Under the pieces are notes generated by a model that saw nothing but the letters and a program-made list of their open reading frames with translations, did not search any database and had not been told where the DNA came from. Position numbers and translations under genes: made by a program. A DNA stretch of 64,000 bases, taken from contig JAPEIS010000005.1 of the NCBI GenBank assembly GCA_029531795.1, positions 494,001 to 558,000 of the forward strand, written 5' to 3'. Positions 12,575-24,273 of the stretch are shown piece by piece. Source of the DNA: Sclerotinia nivalis. Lineage: Eukaryota > Ascomycota > Leotiomycetes > Helotiales > Sclerotiniaceae. Positions within the stretch are counted from its first letter, which is position 1. Every line of letters begins with the position of its first letter.

Positions 12575-14076
12575 ATGACTTTGGAAAAAGATATCCGGGA
12601 ACCCCTCCTGCCCTTTGGAGCCCTCCAGTCGCACCCAAAAAAATCGCTCCAATCGAAACCAAGAAACGAACGACGATGTTGTATAGATCACATGACATTC
12701 GTCTTGCTTCTCGCAGTCGCAATTTGGATTGCGATGGTTATAAACTTTTTCCTGCCTCAAACCTTTCATCGAGATCTTCAGCTTATACCCACCTCTCTTC
12801 GAAAATGCGCTTGGGCTTCTCTTGAACAACATGCTTCTCTTCTTGATGTAAAACCTATCGCGAGAGAAGAATTTCTAGAACGTCAATCTATACTTGCTGT
12901 CGCGTTGGAAAGAGCAGGCGTGGATGCATTTATTGCAGAGCCTTCCGCTTCGACGGCATATTTTACTAATATCTCTAGTTCGTTTGAACTTTCTGAAAGG
13001 CCTTTTTTGGTTATTTTGGATAAGAGAGGGCATGCGTCGTTGCTGGTGCCGAAATTTGAGATAGGGAGGATTACAGCATTGGATATGGTTTTTGAGGAGA
13101 AGAGAGTTATTGAATGGAGAGAAGAGGAGTCGGCTTATGGTGTGTTGGTTAAGAAAACGGGATATAAGAAGATCATGTTGGATGAACATGCGAGATTTAT
13201 GATTGCGGCGGGACTTCAGGCAAATGGTGTTGAAGTACTGCCTACGAGTTTAGATATTCAGTCTTTGAGAGCAGTGAAGAGTGAGAAGGAGTTGGATATT
13301 TTGAGGGGCGTAAATGAGTTTACGGTGCAGTTGGTCAGGAGTTTACAAACGTGTATTTCGGTGGGTATGAGTCAAGAAACTATTGTGGAAGCGGCTTCGG
13401 GACTTTTTACGCAAGCGGGTGTTGGGGCGGGGTTTTGGTCTATTATACTTTTTGGGGAACAGGCTGCAAATCCTCATGGTGGTGGTAAGGGGCGGGTTCT
13501 TCAAGATGGAGAGTTTGTCCTGGTTGATATTGGCACTTCTCTCCATTCGTATGGTAGCGATGTGACTCGTACGATTCTCCCTGCGAAATCGAAAGTTAGC
13601 AAAGAGTTGATGGATGTGTGGCATTTGGTACACGATGCACAATCAGCAGCGATAGAACGCATGAATGTTAACGAAACATGTTCGGTTGTGGATGAGGCGG
13701 CCAGGAAAGTGATCAGAGAAAAAGGATACGGAGAGTTCTTCACACATAGATTGGGTCATGGCTTGGGCTTGGAAATGCACGAACATCCTTATTTGAATGG
13801 GGTCAATGGGGAGAAATTGAAGATGGGCAAAGTGGTTACTAATGAACCTGTAAGTCCACCCATTCGTTCCTCTCTCTCACTAATATTCCCCAAAACACAG
13901 AGTTCAAAATGTTCCTGACGCTTCAACAATAGGGTATCTACGTAACCTCAGCGCAAGCCGCAAAATTAGGTAAACCCGCCGGTTTCGGCGTCAGAATCGA
14001 AGATGCGGTTTTGGTTACTGAGAAGGGAGGTGTAGTGATGACGGGTTCGAGGGCAATATCTCCTTATGAACCTTGA
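12575..14076 (+). CDS. M24B X-Pro peptidase (prolidase / aminopeptidase P family), membrane-anchored
   Basis: Enzymes of this family remove or cleave at residues next to proline using two metal ions. The model is join(12575..13849, 13933..14076), 472 aa; the 83-bp intron joins TNEP to GIYVTS. All five pita-bread metal ligands are present: Asp318 (VDIGTS), Asp329 (SDVTRT), His395 (LGHGLG), Glu424 (NEPG) and Glu448 (RIED). An N-terminal domain (about residues 95-225) precedes the catalytic domain. Residues about 45-65 (TFVLLLAVAIWIAMVINFFL) form one strong hydrophobic segment after a basic, cysteine-containing stretch, so the protein is probably a type II membrane protein or signal-anchored, with the peptidase on the lumenal or outer side. 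Substrate specificity cannot be read from the sequence. Confidence 0.92.
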
Positions 14077-14311
14077 TTGTTAGTTGTCAACTCCTAGAAA
14101 AAAGTGGGTGCGCAGATTGAGTCTTGGTGTTGGTGTTGGTCTTGGTGTTGTGATGAAGGAGGTGTTCTAGATTTGAAGTGCTGGTGTAGGTTGGAGGAAG
14201 CTTTGATGTTGGGATATATAGATGTTGTATATAGTACAGTTCATTTCCATTACCTACTTGGTATTATGTCATGGGTAGGAGTAATATATATACATATACA
14301 TACATACATAC

Positions 14312-14313
<2 letters not shown>

Positions 14314-14344
<31 letters not shown>
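14314..14344. repeat. (GA)n microsatellite
   Basis: This is an uninterrupted GA dinucleotide run of about 15 units, directly following several CATA units (from about 14297). Confidence 0.9.
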
Positions 14345-14347
<3 letters not shown>

Positions 14348-14834
14348 GGAAACATGAAAAGACACAATAAACTTATCTATCTAGGTAGTAATATCACATA
14401 ACTCCTTTGTAGCACTGATGATTCATTCAGGATTGGGTCGTAATTATAATTGATAATTTAGTTTGAAGGATTGATCGGACGAATTTTTATTTATTCATTC
14501 ATTCATTCATTTCAACTACATAGTATGAGATGAGATGAAAATGCTCTCTGTAGGTATTCTTTGGAATTGCTAGTATTGATCATAATCATTACGGGGTATG
14601 GATTCATATTGTCGTCTGTTTATTTATCCATTTATCTCTATTGCCTCCACCTATACTTTCCATAATCTTTACTCGTTTCCCATTAAAAGTATCTAGAGAG
14701 ATTGTGTATTGTAAAGTCCTGTCCAGAATGCAATCTCTAGAACTCCATCCTATATTGCTCAGATGCCTTTACATATTGAATATACCAACTCCATATAGCC
14801 TAAACTTCAGAGCCACCGGAGTCCCATTAGACCG

Positions 14835-14915
14835 CCTATAAACCTCCCATAAACCATTCATAAACCATTCATAAACCATTCATAAACCACCCATAAACCA
14901 CCTATGAACCGCCTC
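14835..14915. repeat. 11-bp minisatellite next to the OGFr gene 3' end
   Basis: About seven units of period 11 resemble CATAAACCATT. The three central copies are identical and the outer ones diverge (ACCTCC, ACCACC, GAACCGC variants). It ends about 75 bp from the stop codon of the minus-strand gene, so it probably lies in its 3' untranslated region. Confidence 0.85.
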
Positions 14916-14988
14916 ATGACTATCAGTGTTCCATAGACGATCACACCTATCTCGTGAAAAATGGAACGAAAAGACGAATTTATGCCGA

Positions 14989-16153
14989 TTAAGGATGGCG
15001 AGGAGACATGAGCTGGTACTGTTGAATTTGGTGGGTAGTGGATTGTCCACCATTTTCTGTAGCCTTCTGATTGATGAGTTCGGGTTTGTCAAGCCTAGGC
15101 ATAGGCTCGTCAAGGTTAGTTGTATCTGAGGATCTGTCTGCAGATTCTGGATGTGCTTCGGTTTTTATAACCTCCTGTAAATCAGACATGTGTTCGCATG
15201 TTTCAGCAACCACAGCTTCCTTCTTGTCAAGTTGAGGCTCGGAGATGCTACTTTCGCTCCCCCGTGAAACTCTACGTGGTTTTTTGGGACTAGCACTAGC
15301 TTCTTCTAACTTTCTCTTTCGATCAGCGTTAACTGCAGCAATATGTGCTTTCGTGGCTTGGAATTCTGCTTCTTTCTTCTCCTCCAGAGCTTTTTTTGTG
15401 TCGTGCTGCTGCTGCAACTCCCTAGCCATCTTGAATCTTTCATAATCTTTTAGAAAGGCTGTGCCCAGTTTCCATTTTTTGTCCGCCCGGCATTCTTTTT
15501 CAGATAGATGCGGCGCCCAATGTAGAGGTCTCTGGGCAGCGCGTCGCCAGAATTCCGCTGATTGACAGCTAACAATTTGTCTATGTTCCTGGTAGATAAT
15601 GTCTGATATTGCCTTATAGAATGCAGCAGCTTCAGATTCCAGACCCAGAACGCGGAGAGAGCGAAGGATTCGGCTAATTCTCAGGTGGTTATGGTCTCTC
15701 ATGACGAGCCAATTACCGCATTTGTCAGTAAAATCGGGAGATCTGACTATCTAATAGAAAAAGTTAGACAACACCACTGACCTGGTATACTTGTTAAATT
15801 GACATTAAACGTACAATAGGCAAGTTATTCTCATTCAAATCATCAGCGAACTCGAACCCATAGAAGTCCAACATTTTGACCAAAGAATTCTTAAGTAGGG
15901 ATTGTAATTCAGAAGAAGAATGAAACGCAGCGAACACATCTGCATCAACCAGAGGTGCATTGCTGACCATGGACTCTTCTGGTAGAGGGAACAGCCATTG
16001 AATGTAGTCGTGTGTGTCCTCCAACTTCCCATGGTTCCATTTCAAGATTTGCGAAATAAATCGTCCTGCAGTGTCCGGTGTCTTGTTTCGATAGAAAGAT
16101 ACTAAAGGGTTCTCATGCCCAGGCGTCTCGAGAAAGCTCCCAATAATAGACAT
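14989..16153 (-). CDS. OGFr-domain protein, 366 aa
   Basis: The model is complement(14989..15750, 15815..16153). The 64-bp intron (donor GTACGT) joins NENNLPI to IVRSPDF. The N-terminal half is the opioid-growth-factor-receptor conserved domain: FYRNKTPDTAGR, then WNHGKLEDTHDYIQWLFPLPEES, then after the splice NWLVMRDHNHLRISRILRSLRVLGLE and WRRAAQRPLHWAP. These are the family's hallmark blocks. The C-terminal third is charged and low in complexity with a KRKLEEASASPKKPRR stretch that looks like a nuclear localisation signal. The biochemical function of fungal members is unknown; the animal name should not be transferred as a receptor role. The start at MSIIGSF is the only ATG in frame; an open Arg/Lys-rich stretch continues upstream without an ATG, so an extra 5' exon is possible. 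Confidence 0.85.
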
Positions 16154-17753
16154 AATGCTTGGTTTGTCGATATGAATAAGTTTGGAGTTGTAATTGCGGG
16201 GTACTTTTCGTTGCTTCTTGCGCTGCTTCTTGCGATGTGTTTTGACTTTAGATTTTGGCGGAATAAAATGAGGATGGAGACGACTCAACAATCCTCTCTA
16301 TTAGGTATAGAATCGCCTGTTATGTTCGAATTTTCAATCTTTTTAAAGAAGCAGACATTGTCTGAAACTTCAGTTGCTATGAAATAGTTGCATGAAAATT
16401 GAATTTGGCAATTGCTGGACGGTCCATGAGTAAGGCTACATTGAGAGGGCCAGACTCAAGATTTGAGCGAATCGGGATTAATTTGTAGATCATTTACCTT
16501 GGCGAGCCAATCGTGCACAGTATTACAGATCGAGCTTTGACCTTTTCTGCAAGGCTATTAAAAGGTATGACAAAGCGAACCAATCATAATAAGCTTGATC
16601 TTAAGCCTTAACTTAATCTTGGAAGGCCGTACGGTAAACTCTTCTTAAAATAATACTAACAGTGACTATCTAAATAGGTAGATTCAAATTCACCAAAGGC
16701 CCTTCACAAATTGTAATCCAACCGGATTAGGTAATCAAAGGTGAGTTGAACTTTTTCTCTAATGTGTATATGGAAATGGATAACCAATCATTTTAGATGA
16801 TTAAAATTCAGCCTATTCTGCAAGGCTACTAAACCATATGAGTGGAGTTTCTTTTAAAATCTAACTATTTTTAGTATATTGACGGAATAACTCAATTGCC
16901 GGTCTCAAATAGTAAAAGCCGTTGTCCAAGCTTTTCGGCTTATTTCATTATTATCTTCACCGAGAATCCAATGAAAAATCATCAATCTCATTTACTAATC
17001 CACCCATCCATCCACCCCCACCTTCTATATCCATCTCACCACCTCGTCACACACAAGTGACACAACATCCACCTTTCAAACCTTATCTCGCCATATGTTG
17101 TGCTCATCTTATCTTATTAACGTTATAACATTCATAAATACTGATTTCTATCATTTTCATCAATCTTTACATGTCATGAAAAATGTGACACCTTTTCCAT
17201 GATATCTAGGATTTTGGATGATTTGGATGATTTGGATGATTTGAATGAATACGAGATACCCCAACTTTTTCATCCCAGAAGTCTCAGATAGCAAGCAGTA
17301 AGAAGGTTGATTGGATCGTTGCAGAAATTATTTGATGGTGTTATTGATACGACCCATCACAACACTTTCTATACCTACCCACGAACCATTCTTCATCGGG
17401 CAGGTAATGCACAGCGTATCGACTTCCTTCCTTTTACTGTCTCCTCTCATGCAGGTGCATTGAGATAAAGATATTGCATCTGATAAATGCTGCAAGTTAC
17501 TCATCAAACTAGTCAAATATGGGCAAGAATGGTGTCAAAAACCCTGTCAACCACCCCTGATTACATATGTAGCCTTGCATGCGGCTTTGCAATGCACCAC
17601 TTGCTGCTAAGTTCTTAGTGCCGATGTTGACAGTTACTTACCAGACATGGTAGGTGATAAGGAAGCTCCCATAGCTATTTTCATTGTTCCATAAGAGCTT
17701 GAGCTCTCCCCAAGTGGTTGAGGACTCAAGTGAACTCTCTTTTTGCTCACAAC
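16154..17753. other. 1.6 kb divergent spacer, OGFr gene and sedolisin gene
   Basis: This holds both upstream regions. The central part is AT-rich, and a short 9-bp repeat (TTGGATGAT, about four units) lies at about 17212-17245. No coding region is supported. Confidence 0.55.
17212..17245. repeat. 9-bp tandem repeat
   Basis: Four units of TTGGATGAT, the last with one change (TTGAATGAA), lie within the upstream region of the sedolisin gene. Confidence 0.8.
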
Positions 17754-20340
17754 ATGCATTTCTCTCTCATCGTTGCATACGGTCTCTTGACTGGAGCCAT
17801 TGCTGCTCCAGCTTCTCAAAAAAGACATGTCGTCCATGAGCGAAGAGATCAAGAACCTCGTAATTGGCGTAGGGAGAATCTATTACACCCGGATTCACAC
17901 CTCCCAATGCGATTCGCCATCACTCAAAATAACTTGCATAACGCGGAAGCATACTTGATGGATGTTTCCAATCCCTCTTCACCAAACTATGGCAAGCATT
18001 GGAGTGCGAAGAAGGTTGCTGAAACCTTTGCTCCAAGTGCCGACTCGGTTAAAGCGATTGTTCAATGGCTTGAAGAATATGGCATCAAGAGCGAGCGTGT
18101 AAAGCAATCGCAAAGTCTCAGTTGGATTCATGCCAATGTCACTGTTGCAGAAGCCGAGTCTCTTCTCAACACTAAATACTACGTAAGCCTAATCACTTCT
18201 TTCATCTAAAGCTCCACCATGTCCAGCTCCACGTGGATGTTTGATCTACGTTTTCTCTATCTTGATACACAGCTTTGGTCCCCACTTTCCTCCAATGCCT
18301 TACTCGGTACGCAATTACTTATTCTCGTACTTGTAGGCCTATACACATGCCGAAACTGGCCAAAGTGCTGCTGCTTGTGACGATTACAGTGTTCCTGAAA
18401 ACTTGCGCAAACACATTGATTTCATTACACCAACTCTTCACTTCGATGCAAAGGTTGTACCTGGAAAGCAGAAGCGAGAGAATACTAGTCAAAAGGATGC
18501 GCTTTCCAAACACAGAGTGGGTTCACCAAACGACCCATCTCTGCCCAAACAAGGCAAGATCATCTCCGTTACATCGCATGGTGGGCTACAAACTTCACCG
18601 TTGGCGACTTGCAATACACATATCACACCCGATTGTCTCCGGGCTTTATACGGGCTTCCAACACAGGGTCCTTCTGCAAAAGGAAGTAAGTATAACTCTC
18701 CGTTGTTGGTATCAAATTTAACCAGTGATAGATTCCTATGGTATTGTCGAATATACGCCGCAAGCATATCTCCCTGCAGGTAAGTGTCACTTTACATGTA
18801 ACTTTGCAAATACTGACTTCGACTACAGATTTGGATCTATTCTTTGGCAACTTCTCCCCTGCACTTGTCGGATCTAGACCAAAATTTGACTCCATCGACG
18901 GTGGTGTATTACAGACAACCGTGGAGTCCTTTGACTACAACGGAGAATCTGTAAGTTGATTCTTCACCCCATCCATCTACTGCTTGTCTAATGCAGCCTA
19001 GGACCTGGATCTCGAATATGGAATGACACTTGCATATCCTCAAAAGGTGACATTATATCAAACAGGAGATATTGGAGAGGGAGCATCGTTCAACAACTTT
19101 CTCGACGCTATCGACGGCGCCTATTGTAAATCAGGCGGCGGTGACGATCCAGATAACGATTCAGTCTTCCCTGATCCATATGGCAATAGCAGCGATTACT
19201 ACAAAGGACCCCAGAACTGTGGTGGATTCGCTGCCACCAATGTTATTTCCACCTCCTATGGTTACGATGAAACAGACCTTTCACCAGCCTATGAGGTACG
19301 TCAATGCAATGAATATCTTAAGCTAGGTCTTCAGGGTATCACAGTCTTGTACTCTTCTGGTGATTATGGTGTTGCGGGTAATGGGGGAGTATGTGGAACT
19401 GGTAATGGTATGTCCTTCCCCCTCATACATTATTTGTAGGGTCGATACTCACATGTTGGGACAGCATTCAACCCTTCATTTCCTAGTACATGTCCATACG
19501 TCACATCCGTCGGAGCTACTCAAGTCAAACCAAACGCTACTGTCACCCAACCAGAAGAGGCTGCCGAGTCTGTCAGTAAGTATTATTATTCATCAAATCT
19601 TTTAAAAGTTCTCCTCACCTATATGTACATGCTAACCACAATTCTTCAGTCTATTCTGGCGGAGGATTCTCTAACATCTTTTCCATACCCAAATACCAAA
19701 GCCACGCCGTGGCAACTTACTGTAAGTAAATCCGTCCCTCTAGCATCACATACCGCATCTCAAGCCTATCTACATATCTATCGACACCTCCTTTCCAGAG
19801 ATCCAAAGCTAACCTCCCCGCTAGTTGCCGACTCTCCTCCCCCTTACACCTCAGCCCAGTACAACAACTCACAAACCACTCGTGGTTACCCCGACATCTC
19901 CGCCAACGGTGTAAACTACGTAGTCGCTGTGGACGGAGAATTTTCTCTCGTGTACGGTACATCGGCCTCTTCCCCTGTTGTCGGCGCTATCTTCACCTTA
20001 ATAAACGCTGCGCGAATCAATGCCGGAAAAGCACCCGTCGGATTCGTCAACCCCGTTTTGTATGCGCATCCTGGTGTGTTGAATGATATTACGAGTGGAG
20101 GAAACCAGGGATGTGGAACCGCTGGGTTTACAGCTGTGAAGGGATGGGATCCTGTTACGGGTTAGTATTTTGTTTCTTCTTTTCGTTTTCGTTTCGTGCT
20201 TCGGGGTTCTTTGAGAAATCAAGGGAATGCATACAAGCTCTCATCTCATTATATCACATCAATACTAACTCCCATCCAAAACAGGACTCGGAACCCCCAA
20301 TTACCCCAAACTTCTCAACCTCTACCTTTCGCTTCCTTAA
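17754..20340 (+). CDS. Secreted sedolisin (S53), tripeptidyl-peptidase type
   Basis: This acid serine-carboxyl peptidase is probably secreted and removes tripeptides from protein N-termini at low pH. The nine-exon model is join(17754..18182, 18337..18685, 18732..18779, 18829..18950, 19002..19407, 19465..19575, 19650..19721, 19825..20160, 20285..20340), 642 aa. A signal peptide (MHFSLIVAYGLLTGAIA-APAS) is followed by a propeptide with YGKHWSAKKVAETFAPS and then HIDFITPTLHF. The catalytic triad is complete: Glu315 and Asp319 (ESDLD, split by intron 4) and Ser559 (YGTSASSP). The oxyanion Asp is in SSGDYG, and the C-terminal calcium site is present (NDITSGGNQG and GWDPVTGLGTPNY). Several introns fall between or within catalytic segments, yet every junction is in frame. 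Intron 1 (154 bp) is the longest and its limits are the least certain. Confidence 0.9.
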
Positions 20341-20923
20341 TTGGACACTCATGATGTATACGAAATTATGATTTGCAAGACCAGACAATATAAGAACATA
20401 GAAGAGCTAGTGGGGGTTTCAGGTTGACTGAGACTTAGACTAACTACTAAATGGTTGGAAGATACATGTCATATATAGTTCGGGACCAAGGATCTAGACA
20501 GAAAGATTTACTACCACGGAGTAATTATACATAACATACTCAAGTACATACGGTATATATACATATATATAATATATGAAATGAACATTCCTATCATACA
20601 ATATTACGTCATCATATATTAGATCATACAGCAGTGATATATATTCAAACCAGCTATCTCTCTCTAACATCCAATTCAACATTCCACCCTACAATATATA
20701 CACATTCTTTCTATCTATCTACATACATACATACCTAGTACACCCCAAGACTCAAGTTCCTACCCCACCATTGAATTGCAAATCTTGCAAAATAAAGTTC
20801 ACGCAAGGTAGCTTTTCTTCTTGTATTATTTTCGAAAGTGCTCAGGGCTCCGGTGAGGCCAGGGTTGTAGATGTAGATAGATATAGTATCTACGGAGCTC
20901 GATGGGAGTACAGAGACATTTCA

Positions 20924-20965
<42 letters not shown>

Positions 20966-21003
20966 TTATTTCTCTTTTCTTTTCTTTTCTTTTTTCTTTT
21001 CTA
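20924..21003. repeat. (ATT)n microsatellite plus TTTTC tract
   Basis: About fourteen ATT units are followed directly by about 35 bases made only of T and C in TTTTC-like units. Confidence 0.9.
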
Positions 21004-21097
21004 TCGTTAGTACAAGTGCAATGCAATGCAATTGTCACGGGTTCATAACTCTATCGAGTAGTGTTGATACCGATCAAACTACTTCTACCCTTTTAGG

Positions 21098-21180
21098 GGT
21101 TTCGTGGCCTAGTGGTAGAGTTCTAGCCCCGTGACAGCAATGAAGGGCTCAACTTCACTTTAAGTTCATACCCAAAAACT
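21098..21180 (+). other. Possible tRNA-derived (SINE-like) pol III element
   Basis: TGGCCTAGTGG at 21105-21115 is a perfect tRNA A-box. AGTTCATACCC at 21163-21173 is near the B-box consensus, about 48 bp further on. I could not fold the stretch into a full cloverleaf: the D-stem has a mismatch and no T33 or clean anticodon stem is seen. A tRNA pseudogene or the head of a tRNA-derived SINE is more likely than a working tRNA; chance is also possible. Confidence 0.3.
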
Positions 21181-21733
21181 TAGCCATTTTCGTTGTAGCT
21201 TATGTGGATCTGGATTTTTAACTTCTTACATAGAGCATTTCAGTGTGATGCGTATCGATAAATGTGTATGAGAGGTACATTTATTTTTGGGGTTGCGGAA
21301 CGGGAGAGAAACTGCAAACTTTAACATTTCAACAGGGTAATATTGATCTTTACGATGCACTTGGATCAGGCACAAATACACAGGATCATAATTTGAGATC
21401 AACGTATTTTTGCAATGCTTTTTGTGATTAGATTTTATGACATACCCCATTTATTACGACGGGACCGTCATGTCAACCATATCATATCAAAAATATCAAT
21501 CCTTTGCAATAATATCTAAGATTGTCGTGCCACAACCAGAGACTTATATCATTGAGAGCGGAATAACGATCAAGTCCACTCCTTTTGAACGCACAGGGCT
21601 TTCCCTCTCAAACCATAGCACATGAACAGTTATCGAGTATCTTTCCCTCATTAGTGCCTTCAAATTTGACCCCCAAGAGATACAGATCATTGCGGAAACA
21701 TCTTAATTATTTCTTTTTGTTGGGTATTGACAT

Positions 21734-22755
21734 TTACCATTGCTCAGTAGCTCCGGAAGCAGCCCACTCTTGTCCAGCGGCAGCTGGTGTAGCAGCCCAG
21801 TCAGATGGTTCAGCAGCATCCCATGAAGCTCCACCAGCGGCAGCAGTGTTGCTAGCAGCAGTGAATGCACCAGCAGTAGCACCAGAGACTTCCCAATCAC
21901 CGGTACCGGCGAATCCTTGGTCAACAGCAGCGGCACCGACCTGTGAAATTAAGTTAGTAATAGATCTTTCTGAACCAATTTAACATATATAACATACCTC
22001 ATCAGCACCTGGAGCCTTAGCCTCCTCAGTGGCATCCTTGTTCTCCTCAGCTTCTGGGTCACGGTAGAAGTACAAATCAACCATGGTGTCCCACTCAGCT
22101 TCGCGGGAAGCGATGGAACCACGGAGACGGAGAACCTCACGCGCCAACATCCACCAAACCAAACCAATGGAGTGTCGACCCTTGTTGTTGGTTGGGATAG
22201 CTACATCGACGAACTCAGTTGGGGAATCGGTGTCGCAAAGAGCGATAACTGGGATGTTGACGTAGGAAGCCTCCTTGATAGCTTGAGCATCGGTACGTGG
22301 GTCGGTAACAATGATGAGGCGGGGTTCCTTGAAGGATCGGGTGATGTAATTGGTGAAGTTACCAGGGGTGAAACGACCAGCGATGGCAACAGCACCAGTG
22401 TGGTGGGCGAACTTCAAGACAGCACGTTGACCGTAAGGACGAGCGGAGATAACACAGATATCAGCTGGGTTGTCGATGGCTGTGATGATGCGGGCAGCAA
22501 GGACGATCTTCTCCCTGCAAAATAAATTTGTTAGATCTAAGTTTCCTTGTCTGGCCCTTTCAATCTTTTTCCTATCCAAACGTACCAGGTCTTGCCAATG
22601 TTAATAACATTGATTCCATCTGGGCGAGTCTTCCAGAGGTATGGCTCCATGTGAACTTGCAAGTTCTTGGATCCCAAATGGCATTGAGCGGCCAAAAGCT
22701 GCTCAATATCCTGGGAGGTAGGATTGAAAATCGCGGGGAGTTGGGAAGGTGCCAT
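21734..22755 (-). CDS. 40S ribosomal protein uS2 (S0 / RPSA)
   Basis: This small-subunit ribosomal protein is needed for late processing of the 18S rRNA precursor. The model is complement(21734..21940, 21998..22514, 22586..22755), 297 aa, with introns of 71 and 57 bp. The N-terminus [24 protein letters not shown], the block [44 protein letters not shown], the [28 protein letters not shown] block and [19 protein letters not shown] are all diagnostic. The C-terminus is the usual Ala/Gly/Trp-rich tail with repeated DW and EW pairs, ending in EQW. It is divergent from the mitochondrial uS15 gene across 314 bp. Confidence 0.97.
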
Positions 22756-23069
22756 CTTTGCGATTTGATTTATTATCGTCAAGTTGGTCAAACCTTTAGG
22801 AGATGGTTGTCGTGAGTTTGTCGATTTGCGAGGGACGAAGAATCAATTTTGCGATGGTGCGAATAAAAAGTTAACGAAACCCTAATCAAGATTGTCTATT
22901 GGCCCTTGTCAGTTCCGCCATAAATATTAGGCCTTGTAACAATTTCCCCACTAGTCCACATTAGATGTTAGCTCGGAAATTTATCTGGATGGGACTTTGA
23001 GGGGAGCAGAGGACTGGCTAGTAAGCTGATGGATGAATTGATGAGTTGATTCAATTAAACAATATCACA
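22756..23069. promoter_or_regulatory. Shared promoter of cytosolic uS2 and mitochondrial uS15m, with telo-box
   Basis: The 314 bp contain both promoters. A telomere-repeat-like box, AAACCCTAA, is at 22877-22885, 122 bp upstream of the uS2 start; such boxes are known in ribosomal protein gene promoters of several eukaryotes. The same box preceded by CG and A's occurs upstream of NOP58 in this window. The box is seen; its use is inference. Confidence 0.5.
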
Positions 23070-24084
23070 ATGCCTCCTCGAATATCCATCATTTCGCGGT
23101 TAAGCGCACCTTCTCGTAAGACACAAACACTGACGATAGTATGTATCATTTTATCTAATTGTTATAATAGTATGTTTTCGCCCTGCCGCAAGTTCATCAA
23201 CGTGCTCTTTCTCCACCACATCCGCAGCCAATGCAGCCACATTCGCCCAGCGAAGAGCGCATAAAGATCCTTATGCGTTAGCACAATCCAGACAGAGAAA
23301 ACAGTCCAATCTGGAAAGGCAGGCAGTACTTAAGAAGGAACGGGCAGCCTCATTAGGAGATCCAATACGGGGAGTGTCCACACCATTTCTAGAAACTCTC
23401 GATACCGTCGGAGGATCTACAATCAAACTCGACGCAACCACGACCCAGGGCTCGGGAGGAGGTGTCAAATTCAAAAGTACCGACAATGTTCTCTTGAACC
23501 ACTTTTTAACCCCGACAGAGCTCCAAGGCGCCATCCAACATTCATACCACCTTACAGAGCCCCCGTTAGCCGAGAATCGAGATTTAGCAGACGTTCACGA
23601 AGAGGAACAGGCAAAGAAGAAGCACGAGGAAGATCATGCGAACGCAGTTGCAGCGTTGGCTCGTATTGTGAGCTTAGAAAACGCAAACTCGAAGGATAAG
23701 ACCAGGGCGAACATTGTGAGGTGTATAGATACTTTTGGACGCCACCGGACAGATGGGGTTCTGAGGCCTAGGGCACCCACACAGGATGCTATTGCAGGCG
23801 CGGATAAACCAGAGAAGACACCAAGGGCTGGGCCAGATACTGGGAGCTCTGAGGTCCAGATTGCGATTTTGACTGCAAAGATTAGGGTCCTTGCGAATCA
23901 ATTGGAATCGAAGCGCGGAACGAAGGATAAGGTTAACAAAAGAAATTTGCGTTTGTTAGTTCATAGGAGGCAGAAGTTGCTCAAGTATCTAAGGAAAAAG
24001 GAGCGTGGCAGTGATAGATGGGAGAATCTGATTACAACCTTGGGCTTAACAGAGGGTACATGGAAGGGGGAGATAAGTCTTTAA
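23070..24084 (+). CDS. Mitochondrial ribosomal protein uS15m (MRPS28 type)
   Basis: The model is join(23070..23115, 23171..24084), 319 aa, with a 46-base first exon and a 55-bp intron. The N-terminus is an arginine- and serine-rich, acid-free stretch (MPPRISIISRLSAPS then FRPAASSSTC), as expected for import into mitochondria. The uS15 domain occupies the C-terminal third: GPDTGSSEVQIAILTAKI, then LRLLVHRRQKLLKYLRKKE, then RWENLITTLGL, which match the rRNA-binding helices of bacterial S15. The long middle part is fungal-specific. It shares a divergent promoter with the cytosolic uS2 gene and converges on VMA6 with 189 bp between stop codons. Confidence 0.93.
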
Positions 24085-24273
24085 ATAATATCAAAATGTA
24101 TATCACCATGATTTAAGTATGTATCCTAGAAGGTATAAAAGTGTATCATGCAATTTGAAAATCAATATCCGTAATCTCCCTACGCCAGCTCGCCAACTAG
24201 ACCAGTACAGAACCTTGACATCTCAATGTCTAAGTTCAAAGAAAAGATTATTAATAACATGTTTATCCCCGCA

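Larger units (their letters stand above)
14077..14988. other. Convergent spacer rich in simple repeats
   Basis: This lies between the 3' ends of the peptidase and the OGFr-domain gene. It contains a (GA)n run at about 14314-14344 preceded by a CATA run, an ATTC run at about 14490-14511, and an 11-bp minisatellite at 14835-14915. No gene is seen. Confidence 0.6.
20341..21733. other. Convergent spacer with simple repeats and a tRNA-like element
   Basis: This lies between the 3' ends of the sedolisin and uS2 genes. It has a TA-rich stretch (20530-20640), an (ATT)n run (20924-20966) running into a TTTTC pyrimidine tract (to about 21003), and a possible pol III element at about 21098-21180. No protein gene is seen. 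Confidence 0.6.

Noticed and set aside
14835..14915. Regularly spaced short repeats as a possible CRISPR array
   Set aside because: The units are directly adjacent without spacers, in a eukaryotic genome; it is an ordinary minisatellite.
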